A stretch of 49,786 nt of DNA, taken from NCBI GenBank assembly GCA_902778625.1, contig CACYYM010000026.1, positions 1 to 49,786 of the forward strand, written 5' to 3'. The number at the start of each line of letters is the position of its first letter. Position 1 is the first letter of the stretch. Under the pieces are notes generated by a model. That model did no database searches. It was not told the origin of the DNA and saw only the letters and a program-made list of their open reading frames with translations. A program made the position numbers and the translations under genes. Source of the DNA: an uncultured Bacteroidales bacterium. Its GTDB lineage: Bacteria; Bacteroidota; Bacteroidia; Bacteroidales; Bacteroidaceae. Of this stretch, positions 1-7,328 are shown piece after piece.

Positions 1-636
1 CAGAAGAACAACATCGAGCTGCGCGACTGCTACACGGGCTTCAAGTGGATTGCCCGCGAGATAGCCATCAGCGAAGGCAAGCAGAAATACATCGGCGGCG
101 GCGAGGAGAGCTTCGGCTTCCTGCCCTTCGACAAGGTGCGCGACAAGGATGCTCCAGCCTCTATCTGCCTCATTTGCGAGATTGCAGCCTGGGCTCGCGA
201 CAACGGCATGACGCTCTACGACCTCTTGATGCAAATCTACCTCGAATACGGCTTCAGCTACGAACACACCATCAATGTGGTGAAGCCCGGCAAGAGCGGT
301 GCCGACGAAATCAAGGCCATGATGGAAGACTTCCGCAACAACCCCATCACCGAGATTGCAGGCAGCAAAGTCATACTCGCAAAAGACTTCAAGACCCTCA
401 AGGCTCGCGACGGCGAAGGCAAGGAAACAGCTCTCGACATGCCCGCAACGAGCAACGTGCTGCAGTACTTCTGCGAGGACGGCACGAAGGTAAGTGTCCG
501 TCCCAGCGGCACAGAGCCCAAGATTAAGTTCTACCTCGAAATAAAAGACACAATGGGCTGCGCCAACTGCTATACCGGCTGCGTGGAGAGGGCAAAGGCA
601 AAGGTCGAGGAGATAAAGAAGTCGATGAGGTTGTAA
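1..636 (+). CDS. phosphoglucomutase/phosphomannomutase, C-terminal part (5' end outside window)
   Basis: The reading frame is open from base 1, so only the last 211 residues are present. They carry two signatures of the alpha-D-phosphohexomutase family. The sugar-recognition loop GGGEESFGF lies near residues 33-41, and the phosphate-binding loop RPSGTEPKIKF lies near the C-terminus. The family interconverts hexose-1-phosphate and hexose-6-phosphate in the cytoplasm. Which sugar is used cannot be told from this part, and the catalytic phosphoserine and metal loop lie upstream of the window. The stop codon TAA shares its last A with the ATG of the next gene, so translation of nudC is probably coupled to it. 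Confidence 0.93.
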   Translation, partial: QKNNIELRDCYTGFKWIAREIAISEGKQKYIGGGEESFGFLPFDKVRDKDAPASICLICEIAAWARDNGMTLYDLLMQIYLEYGFSYEHTINVVKPGKSGADEIKAMMEDFRNNPITEIAGSKVILAKDFKTLKARDGEGKETALDMPATSNVLQYFCEDGTKVSVRPSGTEPKIKFYLEIKDTMGCANCYTGCVERAKAKVEEIKKSMRL

Positions 637-1370
637 TGAAATTCTTCATTTTCTGTCAAGGGGACATTCTGCTCACAAAAGAGGGGACTGTCCCCTTTGG
701 CGAATGTCCCATCGAGTTGAAACCTTGGGAAAAGGTGACGGAATTGCAAGAGGGTCAGGTAGTCGTGGGTGCACTCTCTAAACCCGTTACGGATAGGGAA
801 GACCTGCAAATGATGCCGCTCCGAAAGAGCTTCCATGTGCTGCCACCAGAGGATTACCAGCTTGCCGGTAAATGTGCCGAGCTGGTCTATTTCCACCAGA
901 ACTCGAAGTTCTGCGGCGTTTGCGGCGGTCAGATGAAGTGGCAGACGGAAATCAGCAAGCAATGCAAGGAGTGCGGCAAGGAACTTTGGCCCAGTCTGGC
1001 AACCGCCATTATCGTTCGCGTCACTCGAGGCGACGAGATACTCATGGTTCATGCCCACACCTTTCGCGATAGGCACTATGGCCTTGTGGCCGGTTTTGTC
1101 GAGACAGGCGAAACACTGGAGGAGTGCGTGCAAAGGGAAGTGTGGGAAGAGACGCGGCTGCGCATCACAAACATCCGCTATTTCGCCTCGCAGCCTTGGC
1201 CCTATCCGAGCGGCCTGATGGTCGGCTTCACGGCAGACTATCTCTCGGGCGAAATAGAACTCCAGAAGGCTGAGTTGAGCGATGGAGGCTGGTACAAACG
1301 CGACAATCTTCCTTACCTTCCAGACCCATCTTCCATCGCATATCGGCTCATCATGGACTGGGTTAAATAA
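636..1370 (+). CDS. nudC: NADH pyrophosphatase, NudC-type Nudix hydrolase
   Basis: This 244-residue protein hydrolyses NADH/NAD+ to NMN(H) and AMP; NudC enzymes can also remove NAD caps from RNA (family knowledge). Visible features, in order: a four-cysteine zinc ribbon near residues 93-112 (CGVC and CKEC), a Nudix box near residue 152 beginning GFVETGETLEEC and continuing REVWEET, and SQPWPYPSGLM near residue 185. That last motif sets NudC apart from other Nudix enzymes. Its usual form is SQPWPFPxS, so here tyrosine replaces phenylalanine and glycine the last serine. The gene overlaps the upstream mutase stop by one base, indicating co-transcription. Confidence 0.93.
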   Translation: MKFFIFCQGDILLTKEGTVPFGECPIELKPWEKVTELQEGQVVVGALSKPVTDREDLQMMPLRKSFHVLPPEDYQLAGKCAELVYFHQNSKFCGVCGGQMKWQTEISKQCKECGKELWPSLATAIIVRVTRGDEILMVHAHTFRDRHYGLVAGFVETGETLEECVQREVWEETRLRITNIRYFASQPWPYPSGLMVGFTADYLSGEIELQKAELSDGGWYKRDNLPYLPDPSSIAYRLIMDWVK

Positions 1371-1386
1371 CTTTTTTGCTACAAAA

Positions 1387-1418
1387 TTTGGTGCATTGAG
1401 AAAAAAGTCGTACCTTTG
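1387..1418 (+). promoter_or_regulatory. Bacteroidetes-type promoter of the L31 gene
   Basis: A TTG at 1388-1390 is followed after 20 bp by TACCTTTG at 1411-1418, matching the Bacteroidetes -33/-7 pattern TTG-N19-21-TAnnTTTG. Transcription should start a few bases past 1420, leaving a leader of about 75-80 nt before the L31 start codon. Confidence 0.8.
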
Positions 1419-1441
1419 CAGCCGCTAAAAAGTATTAACCA

Positions 1442-1478
1442 GCCCCTTATCTACTTCCAATGAAGGAAACTCGGGGGC
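1442..1478 (+). promoter_or_regulatory. candidate structured mRNA leader of the L31 gene
   Basis: The leader can fold into two stacked stems. GCCCC at 1442-1446 pairs with GGGGC at 1474-1478. Inside it TTCC at 1455-1458 pairs with GGAA at 1465-1468 around a six-base loop, with an asymmetric internal loop between the stems. Ribosomal proteins, including L31, often bind their own mRNA leaders in other phyla, so this could be an autoregulatory site. No known family is recognised here and function is inferred only from position and fold. Confidence 0.4.
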
Positions 1479-1502
1479 ACAAAGAAAAGGAGAAAACAAA
1501 CA

Positions 1503-1754
1503 ATGAAAGAAGGAATTCATCCCGAAAACTACCGTCCAGTAGTGTTCAAGGACATGAGCAATGGCGACATGTTCCTCAGCCGTTCAACCGCTAAGACAAG
1601 CGAAACCATCGAGTTCGAGGGCGAGACTTATCCCCTGTTCAAGCTCGAAATCAGTAACACCTCTCACCCCTTCTACACTGGTAAGAGCAAGCTTGTCGAT
1701 ACTGCTGGTCGCGTCGATAAGTTCATGAGCCGCTATGCTCGCATGAAGAAGTAA
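1503..1754 (+). CDS. rpmE2: 50S ribosomal protein L31, type B
   Basis: This 83-residue protein is a component of the large ribosomal subunit. It begins [20 protein letters not shown] and holds the type B signature [20 protein letters not shown] followed by a basic tail. It lacks the CxxC pair that binds zinc in type A L31, so it is the zinc-independent form. The A/G-rich stretch AAAGGAG about 10 bases before the start may act as a weak ribosome-binding site. It has its own promoter and a foldable leader. The next gene starts 33 bp downstream, so it may be read from the same promoter. Confidence 0.97.
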   Translation: MKEGIHPENYRPVVFKDMSNGDMFLSRSTAKTSETIEFEGETYPLFKLEISNTSHPFYTGKSKLVDTAGRVDKFMSRYARMKK

Positions 1755-1786
1755 TCCAGATTAAGGATTAAAGGTTAGGGAACAGT

Positions 1787-2779
1787 ATGTCCCGATTGTC
1801 AATAAATAAGAGGTGCAGAAGCATTTGGCTGTCTGCATCTCTTTTTGTTTTCGCTCTCCTGGCAGGTTGCAGCGGCGACTCTGATGTCTCTCCCTGGACA
1901 TCTGGAGTGAACAATAATGACAATAAGACTCTGACTTTGCCTCTCTTTACTGAATCTACCACGCCAACATCTCTCAGGACAGATGCAATGCGCGGCTTTG
2001 AGATTCCTTCCCTCAAGACTGGCAATGTCAATGCATTTATCATACATTCCCTTCCGGAAGGCACATTAAACTATTGTGTTGGCTACAACACGAGCCTCAA
2101 GGCAAATGCCTGGACGGCTTTCAAATGGTATCCTGGCTTCTCGTCGAACAATAAGGTCTGGAATCGCAACAGATGGCGAAATGGCGAAAGCTTCAATGGC
2201 TATGGTGGTACAGGCGACCCCTTCCAGCCCGATCCTGTGCTTCCAGCAGATATGCGCGTCAGTTCCTCGGACTACACAAACTGGAGCTATCAGCGAGGCC
2301 ATATCCTGGGTAGTGCAGACCGACTTAACTCGAAGGAAGCTAATGGGCAGACTTTTTATCTCAGCAACATTAGCCCGCAGTTGAAGGACTTCAATGAGCA
2401 TGGCATATGGTGGAACTTGGAGAGTTTCCTCCGCGACACCTATGACCAATCCACTTTCCGCGACACACTTTATGTGGTGAAGGGCGGCACTATTACTCCC
2501 GGCATGTACAAAATGGTCGGCCAACTGGCTTGCCCTCAATACTACTACATGGCCATCCTTGCTTTTAAGAAGTCCTATGCCAAGACAAATGGCGGCTTTT
2601 GGGCAATTGCTTTCTGGATGGAGCATAAAGCAAATTGGGACGAGGTCAGTTCGAAATACGCCATTACCATCGACGAACTTGAGCGCCGCACTGGCATCGA
2701 CTTCTTCTGCAACTTGCCCGACGACATCGAGAATGCAGTCGAGAAGAGTTTCTACCTCTCCGACTGGAAGTTGAAATAG
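1787..2779 (+). CDS. DNA/RNA non-specific endonuclease, NUC1 family, predicted lipoprotein
   Basis: This 330-residue protein starts with a basic segment, a hydrophobic stretch and the lipobox LAGC, with Cys28 as the predicted lipid-bearing residue, so it should sit in an outer membrane facing the periplasm or exterior. The catalytic region has YQRGHILGSADR near residues 168-179. His172 corresponds to the active histidine of the DRGH motif, with Gln in place of the usual Asp, a substitution I believe also occurs in Bacteroidetes members. The metal-site region FNEHGIWWNLES follows near residues 202-213. The family degrades DNA and RNA without sequence preference. The DUF3256 gene follows after 9 bp, suggesting an operon. 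Confidence 0.87.
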   Translation: MSRLSINKRCRSIWLSASLFVFALLAGCSGDSDVSPWTSGVNNNDNKTLTLPLFTESTTPTSLRTDAMRGFEIPSLKTGNVNAFIIHSLPEGTLNYCVGYNTSLKANAWTAFKWYPGFSSNNKVWNRNRWRNGESFNGYGGTGDPFQPDPVLPADMRVSSSDYTNWSYQRGHILGSADRLNSKEANGQTFYLSNISPQLKDFNEHGIWWNLESFLRDTYDQSTFRDTLYVVKGGTITPGMYKMVGQLACPQYYYMAILAFKKSYAKTNGGFWAIAFWMEHKANWDEVSSKYAITIDELERRTGIDFFCNLPDDIENAVEKSFYLSDWKLK

Positions 2780-2788
2780 TCCACAGTT

Positions 2789-3382
2789 ATGAAAGCAGCA
2801 AGGTTTTTATTTTTCCTATATTCTTCATTCTTCATCCTGCATTCTTCATTTGCAGAACTTCGCATCCGCGATGTCTATGCCGAGGCACCTGACAGCATCT
2901 TTCCCCTCTTGACGAAGAACAACCGCCTCGACCAGATTGACTTTTGCGAGAACAACATGAAGGCTGAGGTGAAGAACAAGTTCGACGGCCACAGCGAGCT
3001 GCTTGTCCTAAACGAACAATACCTCAAATTGCAGCTTTCAGAGCATTGTCTTGTTGAGATGAAACTGCTCAATGACAGCACCTTTTGCCTGGTGCAGACC
3101 TATAATGCGCCAGCTCCCGACAGTCGAATCCGTCTGTTCGACACCAAATGGAATGAGTTGCCGCAAACTGTTGAGCGCCCTTCTGTAGATGAGTTCCTGA
3201 GCGATGATATAGACATGGACACTCGCCAATCCTTGCAGGCTTTACCGCTCATCATGGCACGGTTAAGTGAGAAAGACGACAGCATAACTTTCCAACTTCA
3301 AACTGGTGAGTTGACTCGCGAACAACGGGAAAAAGCCGAGGGGAAAGTTCATGAGATAAGCCGCTCACTGTCCCAGCCATAG
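2789..3382 (+). CDS. DUF3256 family protein, exported
   Basis: This 197-residue protein of unknown function matches the Bacteroidales DUF3256 family by memory of its conserved start (IRDVYAEAPDSIFPLLTKNN, then RLDQIDF). A signal peptide of about 22 residues precedes it. The signal is partly encoded by the repeated word ATTCTTCAT (bases 2820-2850), giving FLYSSFFILHSSFA; the same word family makes the signal peptide of the nuclease at 4983-7328. The gene follows the lipoprotein nuclease after 9 bp. Its last 18 bases overlap the 3' end of the opposite-strand transporter gene. No catalytic motif is visible. Confidence 0.75.
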   Translation: MKAARFLFFLYSSFFILHSSFAELRIRDVYAEAPDSIFPLLTKNNRLDQIDFCENNMKAEVKNKFDGHSELLVLNEQYLKLQLSEHCLVEMKLLNDSTFCLVQTYNAPAPDSRIRLFDTKWNELPQTVERPSVDEFLSDDIDMDTRQSLQALPLIMARLSEKDDSITFQLQTGELTREQREKAEGKVHEISRSLSQP

Positions 3383-4234
3383 CAGCACCATACTCAACAG
3401 GACAAGAGCAAGGTCGATGGCTTTGCTCCGCAGATTCTTTTCATGGAAGAGTAGGGCACCAAGTATAAAGCTGACCAAAACACTGCTTCGCCGAACCATA
3501 CTTACCACACTTATCATAGCTCCATCCAGGGAAAGGCTGTAGAAATAGACATAGTCAGCAATGCTTAGGAAAATGCTGATGAACAGGATGCTCCATCTCC
3601 ACCGGAAAGGTGTGCTTCCCTTTCGAGTTGGCCACCAAAGCAGGAGCAGCATTATGCCCATCATGATGCATTGATAGAAGTTGTACCAGCATTGAACTGT
3701 TAGCCTTGGCAAACCCAAACCGCCTTCTGTCGCCATCAGGTATTTGTCATAGAGACCACTTATTGCACCAAGCACGGCAGCGCCGACAGTGCACAATATC
3801 CAGCGATTGTGCTTGAAGTCAATGCCTTCCTTCTTGCCGCTTCTGCTTAGCAAAAAGAAACTTAAGATGGCAAGCACTACACCAGCCCATTGCCAAATGT
3901 TCAGCCTCTCGCCAAAGATGAGCAAGGCTCCTACAAGCACCATAACAGGCCGGGTGGCATTGATTGGGCCGGCAATTGTGATGGGCAAGTGCTTGATGCC
4001 AATATAGCCAAGCAACCAACTGCTCAGCACAATAAAGGCTTTCAGCAAAATGTAGCGCTGCATTTCCCATCCTCCAAAAGGTGTCTTGAAAGCAAAGGGC
4101 AGGAAGATAATTGAGCAGAACAGCGTGTTGAGGAACAGAATGGGGATAACCGCATTGTCCCGTAGCGAATGCTTCTTGCAGACATCATAGAAGCCGAGCA
4201 AGGCTGCACTAAGCAAGGCAAATGCTAACCACAT
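3365..4234 (-). CDS. EamA/DMT-superfamily transporter
   Basis: This 289-residue inner-membrane protein has about ten hydrophobic segments in two halves, the layout of the duplicated EamA domain. Members export or exchange small metabolites such as amino acids, nucleosides and sugars; the substrate cannot be told from sequence. The start codon is one base past the truA stop on the same strand, so the two are almost certainly translated from one message. They form the distal part of a - strand unit that begins with the two exported nucleases. The 3' end overlaps the DUF3256 gene by 18 bp in a convergent arrangement. Confidence 0.85.
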   Translation of the reverse strand: MWLAFALLSAALLGFYDVCKKHSLRDNAVIPILFLNTLFCSIIFLPFAFKTPFGGWEMQRYILLKAFIVLSSWLLGYIGIKHLPITIAGPINATRPVMVLVGALLIFGERLNIWQWAGVVLAILSFFLLSRSGKKEGIDFKHNRWILCTVGAAVLGAISGLYDKYLMATEGGLGLPRLTVQCWYNFYQCIMMGIMLLLLWWPTRKGSTPFRWRWSILFISIFLSIADYVYFYSLSLDGAMISVVSMVRRSSVLVSFILGALLFHEKNLRSKAIDLALVLLSMVLLWLGQ

Positions 4235-4235
4235 G

Positions 4236-4964
4236 TCAATACTTTATATCAACAAGGAAAAGTCCCTTAGCAGGGACACTTTCTCCAGCACTGCAGCGGT
4301 CTTTGGCCTCGATGATGCGGCGAACATCCTCTGGACTCAGCCTTCCTCTGCCCACTTCAACAAGTGTCCCCACTATGGCTCGAACCATATTGCGAAGGAA
4401 GCGATTGGCTGTGATGGTGAAGCGCCACCTGTCTGGAGCAATTTCTTCCCAAAAGGCTTCCTTGACATCGCAAAGGTTTGTCTTGGTGTCCGTATTGACC
4501 TTCGAAAAGCTCGTGAAGTCTTTATACTCAAGCAAAACTTTTGCTGCTTCATTCATCTTCTCGAAGTCAAGTTTGAAGGGTACTTGCCAACTATAAGTTT
4601 GCTGGAAAGGGTCTTTCCGCATGTGGATGAAGTAATGATAGGTTCGCGAAGTAGCCGAGAAGCGCGCATGCTTTTCTTCATCAACCAGTCGAACCTCCTG
4701 AACAGCAATGTCTTGAGGCAAGAATTTGTTAAGTTTGTAAGCCAACTGCTTTCCATCAATCAATTCTTCCCAATCAAAATGCGCCACCATCATTCTTGCA
4801 TGAACGCCAGTATCAGTTCTCCCTGCTCCAACAACCTCGATGGGTTGGCGAAGTAGGGTAGATAGCGCTTCCTGCAATCTCTGTTGCACGCTGTCGCTAT
4901 TAGGCTGGATCTGCCAGCCATGATAGTTTGTGCCGTCGAAGGAAAGAGTGATGAAGAACCGCAT
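4236..4964 (-). CDS. truA: tRNA pseudouridine(38-40) synthase TruA
   Basis: The 242-residue enzyme isomerises uridines at positions 38-40 in the anticodon arm of many tRNAs. The catalytic aspartate is Asp51 in GAGRTDTGVHARMM. The N-terminal FDGTNYHGWQIQPNSDSVQ and the later NRFLRNMVRAIVGTLVEVG are typical of the family, and the length is normal. It lies 18 bp downstream of an exported nuclease gene and one base upstream of the EamA transporter. This housekeeping enzyme therefore appears embedded in an operon of exported and membrane proteins. No separate promoter was seen in front of it. Confidence 0.96.
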   Translation of the reverse strand: MRFFITLSFDGTNYHGWQIQPNSDSVQQRLQEALSTLLRQPIEVVGAGRTDTGVHARMMVAHFDWEELIDGKQLAYKLNKFLPQDIAVQEVRLVDEEKHARFSATSRTYHYFIHMRKDPFQQTYSWQVPFKLDFEKMNEAAKVLLEYKDFTSFSKVNTDTKTNLCDVKEAFWEEIAPDRWRFTITANRFLRNMVRAIVGTLVEVGRGRLSPEDVRRIIEAKDRCSAGESVPAKGLFLVDIKY

Positions 4965-4967
4965 CGG

Positions 4968-4994
4968 TCATTTACCATTTAATCATTTACCATT
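4968..4994. repeat. 12-bp direct repeat at a gene junction
   Basis: TCATTTACCATT occurs at 4968-4979 and again at 4983-4994, a 15-bp period. The second copy encodes the last residues and stop codon of the upstream nuclease. The first fills most of the 18-bp gap before truA. Confidence 0.85.
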
Positions 4995-7328
4995 GACCTT
5001 TTTCTTGCCTTTCTCTATGATGATGAGGCTTGACTTCTTGCCGCTCATAACCTTGCGACCGCTCAGGTCATAGATATCATTTTGAATCTTGAATCTTGAA
5101 TTTTGAATTGTCTCGATGCCTGTCGGGTCTTCCCAGTCACTCATCTGCACATTGTCGATGTTGACGCGCTTGTTGCCAGTGTTCTCGCTCTCGAACTTGA
5201 GGCGGATGTTGCCGTCTCGGTTTATCTTGAAGCCATAGCGCTGCATTGTTCCTACAGAAAGAGAAGAGACAACCTTTGTCCAAGTCTGTCCTCCGTTGAC
5301 GCTATAGCTGACCGTCATCTTCACACCTGTATCATTGCCATAGCTGCCAGCATAGAACCAAAGGCTGTCGCAGCCGTTCACCTTGTCTGTAGTCATCATG
5401 ATGTGAGCTGGTGTTGTGATGGTCGAGCCGGACTTTACATAACCCTTCATTCGAACACACTTCTTGTCGAGAGCATTATCATCAGCAGCAATCAAGGCAT
5501 TGCTCATCTCCCAAGAGGCAGCAGAGCATGTAACTTCTCCAACAGCATAAGCGCCTTTGCTTCCTGTCTCGAAGTCCTCGAAGAACGACTTTGTTGCATC
5601 AACATTGCAGCTAACAGAGATGACTCTGTCGTCCAGTCCCTCTGTGCTGACAATCACCTCGCCTTCATAATCACCTTCCTCGAAGGCACCTGCGAAGCGA
5701 ACAAAGAAGGATGGACTTGTGCCTGTGAGTGTAAGTTCTTGCGACCATGCTTCTCCATCGCTGCTTAGTTCAAAAGGAGCACTTGTGATGATCTCTGTCA
5801 CATACTTGGGCACTGCCATTGCCGTAACAGATACTTGAGTTGGAGCACTTGGGTTGCCAGGGGTTGCAGTAAAGGCAATGTTGTCGAGACTGACAGAGAA
5901 GACCGGAGCAACTTCAGGCATCTCTACTGTTACTTCATTGCTGCCCACAAGCTCTTCGCCATCCTCGATGATGCTCACCTTATAGTAATAAGTCATGTTC
6001 GGCTGGACATTCCTGACCTGATAAGTTGTATCGGTTGTCGTGTAAGTGCCGAAAGGTTGAGGCTGTCCATTCGCGTCCTTGGTATAGACATTGAGCGTGT
6101 AGGTCGCATCTGGCTCATAGTTCATCCAGTTTGCATTGAAGCGGCGACTGCTAACAGCACAAATGATATCTGTGGCGGGATAGGCAGGAATGCCGTCAAC
6201 AAAGGAAACTATCAAAGGCGACTGCTGCACATAGCCACTGCCTTCGAGGGTAAGCATTGCGGTGTAGTTGCCTTCTTCTGTTGGAGAGACGGACACGGTA
6301 ATGTCTGTGCCTTGATTGATTTCATCAGAAGAAAGAACAAATTGGGAGAGAGCAAAGTGCTCATCATCCGCAATAAGTTGGGCACCTTCGTCCAAGCCTC
6401 TGCCACGAACCTGCACCTTTGCCGAGAAGGGTCGCGATAGGGGATGCAGTCCGAAGTCAATTTCCTCGCATGCTGCTGGCACGAATATCTCGGCTCCATG
6501 TTCTTCTGTGCAATAGAACTGCTCATCCGCTTTGTCGCCCCAGATGTAGTAGCATAGCTCAGGATAATCGACGAAAGGATTGCGGTTGCCTTGTATCTCG
6601 CAGATGGCGTCGCACCGTTCTTGCTCGATCTCATCGAGTGGGTCGGCTTCTGCCCATTCGAGCATGAGGTTATAGACCCAGGGGCGCATCAGCAAAGGAC
6701 TATTTGGGTCAACAGTCAGCAAGCCTTCTGTGGTGGTCCAGAGCGAAGTCATGTGGCTGTAGCAAGTTGCCATATAAAAATATGTACGCGCGAAGTCGCC
6801 TTTCCATTTGTCGGCAGGTTCCCAGACCGTAATAAGGCTGTCGGCACGATAGCTGCTGCTTTTGCCCACCTTAGTGACGCCATTTGTGTAAGATACGGTG
6901 CCGTCCACGATGCCTATGGGATTGTTGCTCTTGCGTCCGTTTGCTGTGGCATCGGCGGGGTAGAGGTTGAAGAGGTCGCAGTAGGCGTTGTTCTTCTCAT
7001 GTCCCCACCAGCTGTTGGCCCAGATGTGTTCGATGTTCATGTTGCTGACGGCGCTCATGTCGGGATTGAAGTAGCGAACGGTATTGCTGTAGCGGTCGCG
7101 AACCTGCATGTCTTCCATCTGGTCTGTTTGCCAGAAGCCGCTCCAAGTCTTGCCTGCACCGCCACCATAGTCGAGCACAAAAGTTGGCTGTATAAGGTTG
7201 TGGAGTGCTTCCTTGAGCTCTGTGCCTCGAAGTCCTTCAGCCTTGCGATAGTACTGCTCTTGAGCTGTTGCAAAGTGAAGGCTGAAGAGCGAGGAGTGAA
7301 GAATGAGAAGGAATATTAAACGCTTCAT
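4983..7328 (-). CDS. exported endonuclease I-type nuclease, large multidomain form
   Basis: The protein has 781 residues. A signal peptide of about 22 residues (cleavage near ATAQE) leads to an endonuclease-I-type catalytic domain at about 30-270. The active-site block NMNIEHIWANSWWG contains Glu100 and His101. It is followed by CDLFNLYPADATANGRKSNN, the metal and structural part of the fold. After about 280 come beta-rich segments, one resembling fibronectin type III (near 385-470), then a jelly-roll-like region. The tail IYDLSGRKVMSG resembles the end of type IX secretion sorting domains. The codons for QNSRFKIQND just before the tail come from a short repeat (5077-5108), so the tail may have been joined through it. 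The start overlaps the upstream nuclease stop by one base. Confidence 0.83.
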   Translation of the reverse strand: MKRLIFLLILHSSLFSLHFATAQEQYYRKAEGLRGTELKEALHNLIQPTFVLDYGGGAGKTWSGFWQTDQMEDMQVRDRYSNTVRYFNPDMSAVSNMNIEHIWANSWWGHEKNNAYCDLFNLYPADATANGRKSNNPIGIVDGTVSYTNGVTKVGKSSSYRADSLITVWEPADKWKGDFARTYFYMATCYSHMTSLWTTTEGLLTVDPNSPLLMRPWVYNLMLEWAEADPLDEIEQERCDAICEIQGNRNPFVDYPELCYYIWGDKADEQFYCTEEHGAEIFVPAACEEIDFGLHPLSRPFSAKVQVRGRGLDEGAQLIADDEHFALSQFVLSSDEINQGTDITVSVSPTEEGNYTAMLTLEGSGYVQQSPLIVSFVDGIPAYPATDIICAVSSRRFNANWMNYEPDATYTLNVYTKDANGQPQPFGTYTTTDTTYQVRNVQPNMTYYYKVSIIEDGEELVGSNEVTVEMPEVAPVFSVSLDNIAFTATPGNPSAPTQVSVTAMAVPKYVTEIITSAPFELSSDGEAWSQELTLTGTSPSFFVRFAGAFEEGDYEGEVIVSTEGLDDRVISVSCNVDATKSFFEDFETGSKGAYAVGEVTCSAASWEMSNALIAADDNALDKKCVRMKGYVKSGSTITTPAHIMMTTDKVNGCDSLWFYAGSYGNDTGVKMTVSYSVNGGQTWTKVVSSLSVGTMQRYGFKINRDGNIRLKFESENTGNKRVNIDNVQMSDWEDPTGIETIQNSRFKIQNDIYDLSGRKVMSGKKSSLIIIEKGKKKVNGK
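5077..5108. repeat. heptamer-type repeat inside a coding region
   Basis: The word TTGAATC/TTGAATT recurs about four times in succession (TTTTGAATCTTGAATCTTGA and onward). It is translated as IQNSRFKIQN near the C-terminus of the large nuclease. It resembles the intergenic word repeats elsewhere in the window, for example 45840-45866. Confidence 0.75.
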
